NCBI RefSeq assembly: GCF_964199755.1
Contig: NC_133898.1
Location: forward strand, 104,894,847-104,958,846
Source of the DNA: Larus michahellis
Lineage: Eukaryota; Chordata; Aves; Charadriiformes; Laridae
Length of the DNA: 64,000 bases
Direction of reading: 5' to 3'
The position numbers and the translations under genes are program-made. Numbering within the stretch: the stretch's first letter is position 1; each line of letters opens with the position of its first letter. Under the pieces are notes generated by a model. The model had not been told where the DNA came from. It saw only the letters and a list, made by a program, of their open reading frames with translations, and ran no database searches. Below are positions 47,841 through 60,176 of the stretch, piece after piece.

Positions 47841-49824
47841 AGCTGTTGGTCCAACCATTTCAAATGATATAGAAAAATTATCTCTTGTTCCACACAGTTT
47901 AAGAATGCTATATTTTCCGTGGTTGCAGAGCAAAAATAGCCTTCTAATGGCAAACGAATTGCAATAGCTATGAAATCAAATCCTGCTGTACTTTCCAAAA
48001 TTATTTGAGTTTTCTTTTCTTAGAAGAGACACAGTAAAATAATTTCTTGAAATAACAATGACATAATAGCTATACTCAAAAATTAAGCTTACACATAGGA
48101 ATATAGGAATTCCTATGATTTTATTTGATGTTTAAACATTCTTTCCATTTAGGTATTTCTCTTTATTCTTTTTTAATAGAAAAAGAATATTCTCCTTTTT
48201 TTCTTTTAATAGAAAAAGTAAACTTTAATATACAAACAAATGCATTTTTTTTCTCTCACTTTACATCAGTGTAAACTAGGAGTAATTGCGACAATGTCAA
48301 GTAAAACAGCTGTTGGGGAAGGCTAAAGCATAAAGTGATTAAGCACTTTGCACTTCATTAAACTATAGCTGTCACGATAGACAGTACGTTGTGTGATATT
48401 GGGTCAAAGTAAAACCTAGAAAACATATTTACATGACTTAATCAAGTAACACCTTGTCTATTTATAATTGGTATTTCAGAAATATTTGAATATGTGAGAA
48501 TGCCTTCTTTCTATGTCAAATGCCTTTTCTTCCCTCCCATCTTACCCTTCCTTTTGAAAAATCTGAACTGAAATGCAAAAATAACACCACAGGGAGATTG
48601 TAGCTCAGGGTCTTATAGATTAGCTTCTTTCTAACCAATAGGCCACATTCCCCTAGTAGACTAAGTCTCCAGTGATGCACCATCTTCATTCTTTAAGAAG
48701 AAAAGTTACAATGCATGGTAGGAAGCCCCAGGCCAGGGAGCTTGTCCCATAAACTGGAAGTGGATAAGTGAGTAATCGATCTACCGATCCAATGAGATAT
48801 CCCTTCTATAATTTCTAGAGAGAAACATTTTAATTGTTGAAAAGTCAACATTTTCTTGGCATATAAATCTGTTAATTGTTTGTATTAAATGGCATCTGAG
48901 AGAGAAATCATGAAAGCAGGCAAGATAACCAATGTTTTCTATTTTAAAGATCCTCACAGATCTTCTGGAGCAACACTTGCAGACATTATGGACTAAAATG
49001 AGCTACCAAAGTTAAAATGTCCTGTCCTTCAGGGGTGCTGACACTTGTTATTCCTATTGGCCTGAGTAGGAATTTTGAGCTTATAGCACCTTTGAGCGTC
49101 ACATAAGTTTTATTTAAGTAGTTACTTTTTAGGCACTCGAGTCTGAAGCAAAAAAATAATTGGCTATTTAGTGTAATCTTATGAAAACATGTGACTTGCA
49201 GCACTCTGTGTTCATGTCTTAGAAGCATGTCTGTGCTTAGAAAAGTAACCCAAATCAATCTGAAGTGAAAGTTCCATAATGAATGTAGAATTTACTACAA
49301 GTGAATTAGCAGAAAAAGAAGCGAAAATGAATTCCAGAATATCACTAGTGCGTAAGTAAACATTCCTTGTAAATAAGTCACTCATTTATAGAAACAAGAT
49401 ATAAATAAATGATGGTTGAGACTTCTTTCAAATACTTAGAATTCTTTATATGATACATTTTAGAACATTCCACAGCATCTAAAATATATAAAAATAAATA
49501 TCTACAGTATTTACAAAGTATGATACAATCCAATCTTTAAAAAGACTTGTAAAGACATGTTCTTTAGCTCATACTGAGGTAAGTAGGTTTCTGTAAGACT
49601 GAGAAGATATAGAAGAGGCAGTTGTTTTGAAGGAATCCCTTTGTCCAGTTGTAGTCTGTAACACAGCTAAACGCATGTGCCATTCTCTAGTGGTCTTACA
49701 TGTATTGAGCCGAAGTCATCCTTGCTGTAACTCCATCGAGGTAAGTTTAGTTATGCTAGGGATGAATTTGTCCCACTCTGCATTCTCTGTGTTGCCAGTG
49801 TCTTCTTCAGAAACCCTCACAGCT

Positions 49825-49909
49825 TCATCTAAGTTTGAAGTCATGTTCATCCCTGGTATGTGGCGATGCAGTTCCACTGATTTCAATGGGCTGAGTGTAG
49901 CTGGGATAC
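49825..49909 (-). CDS. HCRTR2: Candidate alternative last exon of HCRTR2
   Basis: Acceptor ccttattctatcttacag is followed by an open stretch. If the GT that overlaps the normal stop (TG|GTAG at 51840-51835) is used as donor, the phase-2 join reads ...THW then YPSYTQPIEISGTASPHT and nine more residues to TGA at 49827-49825. Rat OX2R, as I recall it, has an analogous W-Y extension made from an extra exon. No peptide similarity beyond that is visible. The same acceptor also opens a longer frame (about 65 codons) in another phase that does not fit this donor. Confidence 0.3.
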
Positions 49910-50245
49910 CTGTAAGATAGAATAAGGATTTTAAGATGATTTTACCGTTTGTATCAGGCTCACCCTGTAATTGCCACTCTCTGAACACTATGCAGGTGAC
50001 GATCTATTAACAAAATGGTCTGCCAGAAAAAAATCCAAATTGCACTTGCAAATTTTAAGTGAAGACTTCGTGGGGGAAGTCTAAGGGGATTTCTGATGCA
50101 TAAATCTTGATTTACTTACTGTTAAACATTTTTAATATGATCTACTACTTATTTAATATGCATTATCTGGCAAATTGCCCTTTGGTTCCTTATCCAGATG
50201 CCACTGTGACCAGCAGAGCACTACAGCTTCCTGTGTACAAGTCAA

Positions 50246-50322
50246 TCATAGAATCATAGAACGGTTTGGGTTGGAAAAGACCTTTAAAGATCATTTAGAC
50301 CAACCCCCTTGCCATGAGAGAA
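50246..50322 (-). repeat. CR1 LINE 3' tail, short
   Basis: It contains atcatagaatcatagaacgg, ggttggaaaagacctttaaa and gaccaacccccttgccatg. This is a tail-only CR1 insertion of about 75 bp. Confidence 0.93.
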
Positions 50323-51071
50323 GGACAGGCAGGGAGAAGAGAATGATGACAAATAATTGATATAGAGTTGAACATCATCTACAGCCACACTGTCATCTGG
50401 GTCTCACGGCTGTAACCTTGCTTGTGCCATACATACAAGAATGGCAACGTTACTGGAGAAGATCAAGCTGAATTCAGGAAAAAACCCAACATTCCTTCTA
50501 TAGTAAGTGAAAAGGACAGACTTCAGAATTTATTTATTTCATTTTAGATATATATTTTAGGAACAGATTATCTGTCCTTGCAGTTAGCAGTTTCTCTGTT
50601 ATCAATACATGGCTTATCTAGTCCTACCCTATACTGTCTGAGATAGATAACTTCTAGACAACCAACGCTCACATCCCTAGGACAGGAGGAATGAATCCTG
50701 TACTTGCAGTCCCTTGCAAAGTCCTGCTGGGATATAACATACAATGTAATGAGAAATATCAAATAATAAATTATATGTCATTTTCCATCTATTCACAAAG
50801 CCAGGGAATTACACAATCATTTCAGTGTTTACCTAGAACTGGGAAAGCTTGAATAACTTCTGCCTTTCATTTCAGACTGTGTTTATTTATTTATGAACCT
50901 GTTTTGGAGAAAAATCAAGAGTGGCTTCCCAGCTTCTCCTGACTACACGCAATAACTCACCCAAGAGCAAAAAGAACAAAAAATGCGAGGAAAGAAATTT
51001 GATCGGCCCAACTCACACCAGAATGCATGGTAAGTAGGTAATTTGAAATAGTCAAGGACATTCACGTACTT

Positions 51072-51402
51072 AGAATCATAGAATCATTTAGGTTGGAAAA
51101 GACCCTTGGGATCATCGAGTCCAACTCGAGTCCAACCCGAGTCCAACCCCACTCTACAAAGTTCTCCCCTACACCATATCCCTTAACACCACATCTAAAC
51201 GAGTCTTAAACACATTCAGGGATGGTGACTCCACCACCTCCCTGGGCAGCCTATTCCAGTGTCTAACCACTCTTTCTGTGAAGAATTTTTTCCTAATGTC
51301 CAGCCTAAACCTACCCTGCTGCAGCTTGAACCCATTCCCTCTTGTTCTATCACTAATTACCTGTGAGAAGAGACCAGCACCAACCTCTCAACAACTTCAA
51401 TC
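51072..51402 (-). repeat. CR1 LINE 3' fragment with internal triplication
   Basis: A typical minus-strand CR1 end (tagaatcatagaatcattta, cctccctgggcagcctattc, ccattccctcttgttctatc). Within it the 11-bp unit cgagtccaacc is present three times at 51116-51148, where most copies have one. Confidence 0.94.
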
Positions 51403-51834
51403 TGTACACCCAATTTTGGTTATTATATTTGTTATAAAATAGACCACAACTTCAGAGAATTAGCTTTGAGTAGAATATAGATGTTTATAAACACATTGCA
51501 ACTCCAGGGAAAATTATTTTCATACTTTCAGGTACCTGTTCCTTAATTACTCAGGAGCCTAAAGGAAGCAGGGATCCAAAGAAAATATTTATATAAAATA
51601 TACCTTACACCCTCCCCAACTGCAACTGAACTTTTGAAATAAATGCTCGTTTCATCAATATATAACCAAAGTTGCAGCATATTCTATAAAATATTTCTTT
51701 TAAGTTACTTTTCTTACAGTCAGTTCTTAATTGTAAACCACCTTCTCTCATCGCATTGTGCTCAGATTCAAATATTGTTGTATGCACAATTGAATTTTAC
51801 TTCCACAGCATCAAAAGACATAGGGACAAGTATA

Positions 51835-52061
51835 CTACCAGTGGGTAACAGGTGCAGTACCATTTGCTGGAATTGTGTTTATGTTGGTCAATACAACATG
51901 TTCTGAAAGTTTTGAAACATTATCAAAATTGCTGATCTGGGTGGTCAAGGATTTCCGACTCTCTGTACTGGCACGACCTCTGGTGAGCCGTTCATCATGG
52001 TGACTGTGAATGCCAAAGATGCAACAAGAAAATGCTGCTTTAAATTCTTCTCTAAATTTCC
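51835..52061 (-). CDS. HCRTR2: HCRTR2 terminal exon (cytoplasmic tail)
   Basis: This 227-nt exon follows acceptor tgtggttgacag. It encodes KFREEFKAAFSCC (helix 8 with likely palmitoylated cysteines), then RLTRGRASTESRKSLTTQIS and the end TAPVTHW followed by TAG. The STESRKSLTTQISNFDN block is conserved in OX2R tails. The stop is written TGGTAG, so a GT lies immediately before it. Confidence 0.97.
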
Positions 52062-55000
52062 CTGTCAACCACAAAAAAAAGACTAATGAAAAAAAATTGC
52101 ACTATAAACCATGTTTCAACAAACTTTATAGATTAGAAAAAAAGCATCTATCTAAAGCAAAATTAACCTGAAACACCCAGATGTTCTTCTAATGCAGAAG
52201 CAGGAAATCGCAATTTCAACATCTTGGAGAAAGATAGAAAAAATATAACCTTTGTAAGAAGATATGTGAGGTATGGTATGAAACTTAAATTATTCTTGGC
52301 TAGACAGAATGGACAACATAGAATGATTTATGAAATCATGTCATGGATAGTCTATTGATTAATAACCTATCTAATAAAAATAAGTAGTTGACCAATTGTA
52401 GGCTTAAATGACTGAATCGTTACTTGACATGTGAAATGAGAGGGCATGGGTAATTCGTATTTCATCTTGAATACATTTTAAAAGATTCAAAGTGTTCAAC
52501 AGCCCATTAGTCCGCTTTTGGGGCTCTGAGTAAATTGTTCAAATCATCCTCACACTACACACCACCAAAAAACTACAGCAGGGAAATGTATAGTGAGGAT
52601 CAATAGACTTTTGCTTTCCCAAATTTAGCTGTCATACCACCAGTTTAGGTCCTGATTCTGCTGTTCACAGCCAAATAAGACAAATACAAACTAAGACAGA
52701 TCTGTACTAGGAATTAAACAGCATCCTGGCTGGTTCTTTGGCCTTGAACCTAGTTGGCACTGTCTGGTCATGTAAGTATTATTAAAGACTCACAGCCTCC
52801 AAAGCCCAATACCTACATATAAAATGACAACTGGGGACAGCACCTGACCTGTGCTACCTCCCAGACAGTATCCGGGGAGTGTTTAGGGGAATGGTAATTG
52901 TTTCAGATCAAAGTCATGCCAGGGACGTCTCTACCAAATTAATGGTATGGACAAATGCAAGCATTTGGACTCGGGCCCTGGCACTCTTTAGTTTAGTTAC
53001 AGGTAGATAGCCTGAAGGTAATGGGATACATCAGGCATCTTGTTCCAAGAAGAGGATCTAGCTCCCACTGGAGGAGCTGGGCTGATGTTAGACAGTCATT
53101 AATCTTATTTGCTATGGCTCATTACATTCAAACTATACATTAAACTTGAATTCTAGGTAACTGTAACTTACCACTGAGGAAGTTATAAATAATAGGATTG
53201 GCTGCACTGTTTGCATATACAAGCCAATGTGAGAATGTGAACCAGGCGTATACAGTTTCTCTGTCATCAGCATGATTAAACATTCCAAAAACCCTATGGA
53301 GAAAGAGAAGCAAACCTGAAAGATGGCAAAATTAGAAATCATATAAAAAGATTTAGCAACTTCCAGCCTAATTTTATCTCTGATGACCTATTTGCAGTAT
53401 CACAGAAAAGCTGATTCAACAGTTCTTGCTTTCTTGGGCAAATAAAGTCTTCTCCCCATCCCTCATTCTCCTGTCTTGGTCGTTTAGCACAGCAGAGACC
53501 ATCAGTACTTTACTTTGCAATGGTGCAGATGCATAACTTTTCTCTAAGTAACTGAAGTCAGCTGGCATCAGATAAGACAAAAAAAGATGGGAAAAGCTGC
53601 TTTTGATCTATTCAAGTCATTGAGGTTCCCAGCTCTAGGCTCACTCTTCAATAATCAGGGGGTTTGGAGTTAGAAAGGCACGGACCTGGCTGAAAACCTG
53701 AGGCCACAGTAGCAGCTTCTGTCCTCCAGAGAAATCTGCTTTGCCCAGATTCCTTACACCTAACTTGTGCCATTTAAATGAAAATCTAACTACAGGCCTA
53801 CTCTGCTACTATAGCTGAGGCAGCCTGTGTAGTTCCTCTGTGGTTCAGACCATAGGTGGCCTGAACTGCCTTCTGGAAATATTATTTTCTCTCCTCATTG
53901 CCTACCAAGGGACTTGAAGATGGAAAATACTTAAATTAGGCTTCAGCAAAGTGCCAGAATTGAGTGGGATGTATTTGAGCCTTCATATTCAACTTGAAAA
54001 CATTCCTTACAACCTGACATGTTCCTCAAGCACCAATAAAAGTCTGTTTATTTTTTGAGGATATTCAAATCTTCTGTAATATGTTATTATTTATTGATTT
54101 TTCCAGAGGTCTCATGAGAAAAGACTGTATCAAAGCCTTAGCCTGTCAGGCATCATGTGAACAATTATGTCTCAAATGAAGAGGAGAGAAAAGGGTAGAA
54201 AAGCAAAACAGAGCTTCATAAGCAAACCAAAGGGTTAGCCTAAGGTCTCAAAATGGGGCTGGGGTTTGAACCCACCATTTCACAGTCCTGGGGGACAAGC
54301 CACAACACGACACTGTCCCACTAGCCTTCAGCTGCTGCTTTACGTAAATGCACTTCCATGGGTGCATCTACAGCAAACTGTAATCCTATGTAATTGTCAG
54401 GTTTTAATGAGGGGACAGGCTAGATAATTTTCATGAGGAAGAGCTTGCTAATAAGGGTTCTACAATCTGGCCTTCATTTTCAGTACGAAGGATAGATTAG
54501 ATATATTTTTTCTTGCAACCTTATTCTTATTTTCCATTTCTTTATCACAAAATAAGTAAGCTTATCCTTCAAAAGTATTTGCCAGAATAAGAGGAATCTC
54601 GTAACAGAGGATCGTTTTTAGACAGAAAGCTTTATCAAGTGTTTATGTTTTGGGATAAACTTTACCTTTTCAAGACATTGAGGATGCTAATTGGTAGATA
54701 GCAAAGTGCAAAAACCAGGAGGACGACCATTAGCATACGTGCTGTTTTCCTTCTTGCACGAATCTGTTTTATTTCAGCTGCCACAGCACTAATCTTTGAC
54801 TTTGTTGATTGTCCCAGCCCTCGGGGCTGTGCTGAGGACTGCAGAGGCTTCCAGTTTTTCTGAACAACAGAAGAAGTTCCTGGGATCTAAAAAAGACAAA
54901 ATAAGGGGCACTTTGAAAAACTAGCACTGTGGGTAGCTATAACAAGAAAAATAGACATGTTGACATACACAATGTAAGCTTGCAAGGAGAAGAAGGTTTT

Positions 55001-58000
55001 TTTATTAAATTAATTGATGTAGCAGCAAGAAACAAACCCAATTTCAGGCACACTTGAAGCACTGCATAAAAATTTGTCTTTTATCCAAATATATCAACCG
55101 ATGTATTACAATTGTCTTTACTTCCCATATATCTTGCCTTGCTTGTCTCTTCAGACTATCACGCTTACCAACCCTACTACTGCAATAGTAGTTTTTCACT
55201 ATAAAAGTTCTACATTAGATGTTTTATTGCATGGCAGAGTAGTTTATCCCATTCATATGCTGCTAATTTAAGATACTAAAGAGCTTTTCAGCATTGGAAA
55301 ACAAGGATTTAAAGCCTACATACTTTTAAGTGCCATAAATCTTCCAAATATGCAATCTAGATGACAATAAAGCAGCTAAAGAAATCACAGCTGAAGTGTG
55401 GATCTCCCTGCAAAGCTCTTCAAAACTGAATCACACCTTGATGAATGGAGAGGAATCAGGGAAGAGTGCCAAGACAAAGGAAGAGTTACGTTAGGCAAAG
55501 ACACTTTGCAATAGATAGATGTAGCACCATGCTATTAAAAAAAACAATCTCGGTTTTCGTTTTCTGTGCCCTCACATAAGCCAAGCCAAATAAAGCAATT
55601 TTGCTTCAGTTCTTCAAAATTATTTCCTGCCTGCAGACAAAAGTGAAAGACTACGGATAGAACGGACTTTCTCAGAGAACTCTATTACAATGACATTTAT
55701 AATATTTTCAGTGTTATACATAGTGAAAACCTTTCGGGTAGAATTATAGATTTATTCATGCATAGTGCAATTGTCTGCAGGGTGACTAGTCTCATGAGTG
55801 CAAAATAAATCATGATTAAAAGTATCTGCAAAATTCAGATTGTCTATTGTAACATTTTAAAGATTAGGGCTTACCCACACAAACTGAGAAGAAGAGAATG
55901 AAATTTTGGGTATTGATTTCAGAAAAAAGTAAGATAAAATGGAAACACTTGTTCTAAAATAAAAGCATGCACATGCAGAATTGTTCTAGAATAGCTATTA
56001 TGTATTTTTTTTTATGAATAGCTTTCTTGCACAGAGAAGCCCTTAGTTTAGTATTTATGTGCACCATCAAACCTGATTTACAACTATTGGAACATTTTGG
56101 CAAAGTTGTGTTGTAATGAACAGGAAATCAACGAAGCAGAACAGGGGATATGTTATAACATTTATTTTTTTACTCACGTCTCTATGGACATGAAGCAAAA
56201 AAACCAACCCAACCCTTGCATTTACTTCTACTGAGGATTCCAGCTCATTCAGCTGAAATCGGCAGTATCAGTTTCATACCTGGATGCATCTGTCCTATTG
56301 CAAGGGCTTTACCTGACTTAGCTGTGGGGTGTAGCACTGCAATGTGTCTTTGCCATTCACTACTGAGATAATGCACTATCTAAGATTCTGACTTTGGTTT
56401 ATCTGGTGTACTTTCACGTTCTGTTCTCCTAACTTTGAAATAGAAGCTTTTCCTTCCTTTTCAGTCGTCCTGAGTTACCATATTTGTAGCAAGAACTGAT
56501 CAGAAAACAGAGATGGAAGCAGAGAAACTCAGCCAAACCTCTCGCTCCTGATCGTGCCAAAGATTCACTTGAAGAATTCTTTGACCAGGTTTCTTGGTAG
56601 CTAGATGTAACTCAGAGGAAGAGAAACACTGCCTGGGCTCAAAATTGTGAATGGCTACTCTACAGAAATGTTAGACATGACTGGTTTTGTACATGGTTTG
56701 TACCTGTCCGTGCAGGTAGAAGAGTCTTTTCTGGTATTTAAGCAGTCTTTAATAGTAAGAGATGATAAAAGGTAGGGACTGTATACAATGTACAGTCTCA
56801 CTGTACTGTATATTAAATTGTTAAATCTTCAGAAGTTTGTATTGAGAAACTTTCTACAGAGCCCTGTTTTCCTCAATCTCTACCTGGCATACACATGGGT
56901 TTGGCTACTGTTACACCAATAAGTACAGCAAAAATTTTATCAGAAAAAAAAAAAAGAAGAGCTATATACCCACAGAGGCGTTGCTGAACCAGTACCATCT
57001 AAGGAGCATAACGCTTCAGAAGTGTGGGTGTATATACAGAAACATTTACAAATATACGTAAGCACACATGTGTATCGTGTATGGACAAGTACACACACGC
57101 CAGCATAATGCACATTTTTGCTTTTCAGTAACAAATCTGTTGTAGAGATAATTGTGGAGAATTTGTGTAACTCCAATAATAATTCACTAAAAGCCCATTA
57201 ACTGTGTCCAAAGAGGTACTACACGTTGCATAGTTGTTTTCTTACGCACTTTTCTTCTATCCCCTCAAATTATTATCAAGGGGTTTATAATCAGAGAAAA
57301 TATCTCCAAATATAATAATAACTTGCAAAGATTGGAAGGGTGTATTTCAGCTGCCAAAATAAAAATGGATAGTGTTCCTAGTTACTAATATGAGTAGCTT
57401 TTAGTGTCAATGCATTTGGATGTCAGTAAATCTAAGCATATAGTATGGAACTTGATAATACAAATTACGTACCAACACTTTAATCATAAATCCATTCAGT
57501 CCTATTTATTTGTTCAGAAGTTACTTTTAATCTACTTAAAATCCACAAGAGAACATAGCCTTCTTAGTCACTGTTTCCTTGCTAATAATTAAAATTAATT
57601 ACTCAAAATCCTTGGTATTTGTGGCATGATTGTTCTTGTTGTTACAAAGATGAATCACTAATTCAAAGATTGCAAAGCTTATATTCAAAGATCTACTTGA
57701 AAGACACAATCAGTAATTTTAAGAGCTATCACACAAAGTATGGTAAGGATAGCTTGTAAATCTGTCTTACCTGTAGTGATCTGAAAACTTGCACGTACAA
57801 CACGCTCCATTTTAAAAAAAGAACCTTTAGAAAAAGTGTAAGGCATAGAAAGCATCTACTGTTTGCCGTGTTTTTTCTATCACGTACATCTGGAAGTCTC
57901 ATTGTACCTTGCAATAGGATCACTATATTAAACTGAAGTTCTGGTAAACAGCATGATTTCTTAATCAAAACTATTACCGAATAATACAGTTAAGAACGCT

Positions 58001-60176
58001 GCATTCATTTGCTCTACATGACTGATTATGGCACACCTGCTGCACTTAGAAAAATGCCTGATGTCTGCAGCCAAGTCACAGTTGATAATAGATGTGCAGT
58101 GGTTTTAATTTCACTTTGTGCAGCCTCTTATACATAGTACTATCATCTATGCTAGGAAAAGAGACATCTGTGATTTCACATCATTGATAGCACTAAGCCT
58201 GTAGCAGTACTGCCTTTTTGCCACTGAAAAAAAAAGGATCATCCTAACCTCATCAGCATGCAAGATGTACAGGGAGAAGAAACATTGTGGAGAAGAAACA
58301 GGCCAGCTAATACAATTCAGGGAAAAAAAACCAACAAAACAGTTAGTTTCCAGTCATTCGACTTCTGCTCTGAATTTGAACAAGTGTTTTCAAGCTACGT
58401 ACAGATTAAGAACAATTTTTTTGCATTAACTTAATTAATGGACAGTTTGAGAGATTAGGTAGATTGTAAAGAAAGTACAGAAGAGAAGGTTAAGAAGGAA
58501 TATGATGATAAGGTCATTGGGTGCTACAGGACAGATAACTATTCAGCAATACAGAGTGTCTTAGAGCTATGTTAGACTGAACTTAATTTCAAAACTAATT
58601 GAGCAAAGCTTTTGTGCTGGTGAAGAGTCCCCTCAAATTCTAAAGGTTAAATTTTGCCTTCAAACTATCTTGTTATTTAATCTTATAAATGTAAGAAATT
58701 AAAAGCAAAAATAATAATTTAAAGATAAACGGCAAGACAAACAGTAACTCTGGTTTAACCTAATATGATTAGACATTTAGAATAATTGGTATTATGATGG
58801 ATGGATGATAACAAAATGCCTTACAGCAGATTTTTTTTTTCTATATTTCAACAAGAGATTAAGTTTTGTCAGTGTAAGATTTGATTTTTACGTTGAACAT
58901 ATATATATGTTCAGAAATCTAAAGTCTACTTGTGATTTCTCTGATGGATCAATTTGAACTGCATGGAAAATGCTCCTGATGTGGCAGATATTATGCCCTG
59001 GCCAGCACAGCCTCAAATTTGGATGGTATCAAACACAATGTGGAGAGAGAAATGATTCATGCCCATGTCTTGATGTAAATGTCAGCCATTGTGAGAGCCA
59101 TTGAGAGGACAGGAGAGGGGAAATCTTGCATTATGTCTTCAACAGGATGAGTTTATTTTCCTTCACAGAATGAGAGGGCAGGGGGTGGCAGGGAACTACA
59201 GCCACAGATAAATTCTAGACAAGGCAGAAGACAACAGAGGGAACCACAGACTGATGTATGACAGATTACAGCTCACATCCAGAATATGATTCTCAAGCTG
59301 ACACCACTCCAAATTGTTGGAGGGGGAAAAAATGTTCCTGAAAGAATTCACATCATTTTTGCCACTTCAGTTCAAGTGTTCTTTGTCTTCTTGCTTGCTT
59401 GTGTTTTTTTTTATTTTTAGTATTTTTCTTTTCTTTTTGAAGCTTGAAAATAGATGTTCACGTTAGAAATTGTGGCAATTATTTGCCGATAATTCACATC
59501 AAATGTTGCTGATAACAGCCAGCTTCACATCAGGCAATTCCAGTCTCACAGTTCTGATAGCTGGACTTTCTAGTCTAACTTTTGTTCAGATTGGACCTGC
59601 TATGAACCTCAGACTTTGTAAAATGAAAAATAAAAATAAAAAATTGTACAGACTACTAAAAAACCGAGACAGTCAATCCTAACTCTTAACCGCTACAGGA
59701 GGTTTTAGCACTAGAAACAAGGTCACCTACGGTGTTTTGGTAAGCACTTCAAATTCAATGGGAGAGATCTTTCTTCTGCCAATAATCAATCTTTCTGTTG
59801 CCTTTTCCTCTCTCTCCCTCTAAGCCCTTCATAGACATGAGCGAGAAGGGGGTTGCGTTCAGCCTGACTGCCTTCATTTTTTACTGCATCTCAGTGCCTA
59901 TCCGAGGTGGCTGTAAGCCAGCAGTGCCACTGAACCTGTGACTGGATGCAGAGATCCAAGTCCCAGGTGACAACAGGGAGCACCTAGAGAAGAAGGCTGT
60001 ACGTAGGAATCTGCGCACAGTCACAACAGCAAGCAAATAGAGCTAGTCTAAGCGACTCACCTGGCGGCACCAGAGCTTTCGAAATATTTGCAAATAGGCC
60101 AACACCATAAGACACAGTGGTGCCATGTACGTCACCAGAAAAAAGCACGTGTGGTACATTTTGGGGTAAACTTCAG
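51835..60176 (-). CDS. HCRTR2: HCRTR2, last four coding exons (orexin receptor type 2)
   Basis: This is a class A G-protein-coupled receptor for orexin A and B, active in arousal and feeding circuits. Exons on the minus strand are 60176-60061, 54886-54666, 53293-53172 and 52061-51835, with junction phases 0, 2 and 1. They cover the second extracellular loop end and TM5, intracellular loop 3 with TM6, TM7, and the cytoplasmic tail to a TAG stop (228 complete codons plus a split first one). Identity to mammalian OX2R, as I recall it, is high throughout. Exons for the N-terminus and TM1-TM4 were not found up to 64000 and must lie further right. Confidence 0.97.
52062..53171 (-). other. HCRTR2 last intron
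   Basis: About 1.1 kb, AT-rich. Nothing else recognised. Confidence 0.85.
53172..53293 (-). CDS. HCRTR2: HCRTR2 exon with TM7
   Basis: This 122-nt exon, phase 2 to 1, encodes VFGMFNHADDRETVYAWF and then SHWLVYANSAANPIIYNF. It carries the class A TM7 motif NPxxY as NPIIY. Acceptor ctttctccatag, donor gtaagt. Confidence 0.97.
53294..54665 (-). other. HCRTR2 intron between TM6 and TM7 exons
   Basis: About 1.4 kb. No repeat family or exon recognised. Confidence 0.85.
54666..54886 (-). CDS. HCRTR2: HCRTR2 exon with intracellular loop 3 and TM6
   Basis: This 221-nt exon, phase 0 to 2, follows acceptor gtcttttttag and ends at donor gtaaag. It starts IPGTSSVVQKNWKPL, contains the basic loop end EIKQIRARRKTARMLM, and TM6 with ALCYLPISILNVLK. 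The variable middle of the loop differs from mammals as expected. Confidence 0.97.
54887..60060 (-). other. HCRTR2 intron between TM5 and TM6 exons
   Basis: About 5.2 kb, AT-rich. It contains an 18-bp AT palindrome (58895-58912) and a TA/CA-rich patch near 57030-57100. No exon or repeat family recognised. Confidence 0.8.
58895..58912. repeat. 18-bp perfect palindrome
   Basis: GAACATATATATATGTTC is perfectly self-complementary and lies in an HCRTR2 intron. It resembles the one at 26329 in having a TA-repeat core. Confidence 0.9.
60061..60176 (-). CDS. HCRTR2: HCRTR2 exon with ECL2 end and TM5
   Basis: Acceptor ctctttccag, donor gtgagt. It encodes EVYPKMYHTCFFLVTYMAPL and then CLMVLAYLQIFRKLWCRQ, almost identical to mammalian OX2R. 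Phase 1 at the start and phase 0 at the end. Confidence 0.97.

Larger units (their letters stand above)
44336..51834. other. GFRAL-HCRTR2 intergenic DNA and HCRTR2 3' UTR
   Basis: The upper part is presumably HCRTR2 3' UTR; AATAAA-type signals on the minus strand occur near 50883-50895 and 50527-50537. It contains CR1 pieces at 47412-47840, 50246-50322 and 51072-51402 and a possible alternative HCRTR2 exon (49825-49909). A 16-18 bp direct repeat around ttttaatagaaaaag occurs near 48172 and 48203. No independent gene was found. Confidence 0.7.

Noticed and set aside
49716-49988. A 90-codon minus-strand frame reading through the candidate HCRTR2 alternative exon.
   Set aside because: It runs through the acceptor into intronic sequence, and its frame does not fit the donor at the HCRTR2 stop. 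Only the phase-2 reading is kept as a weak candidate.
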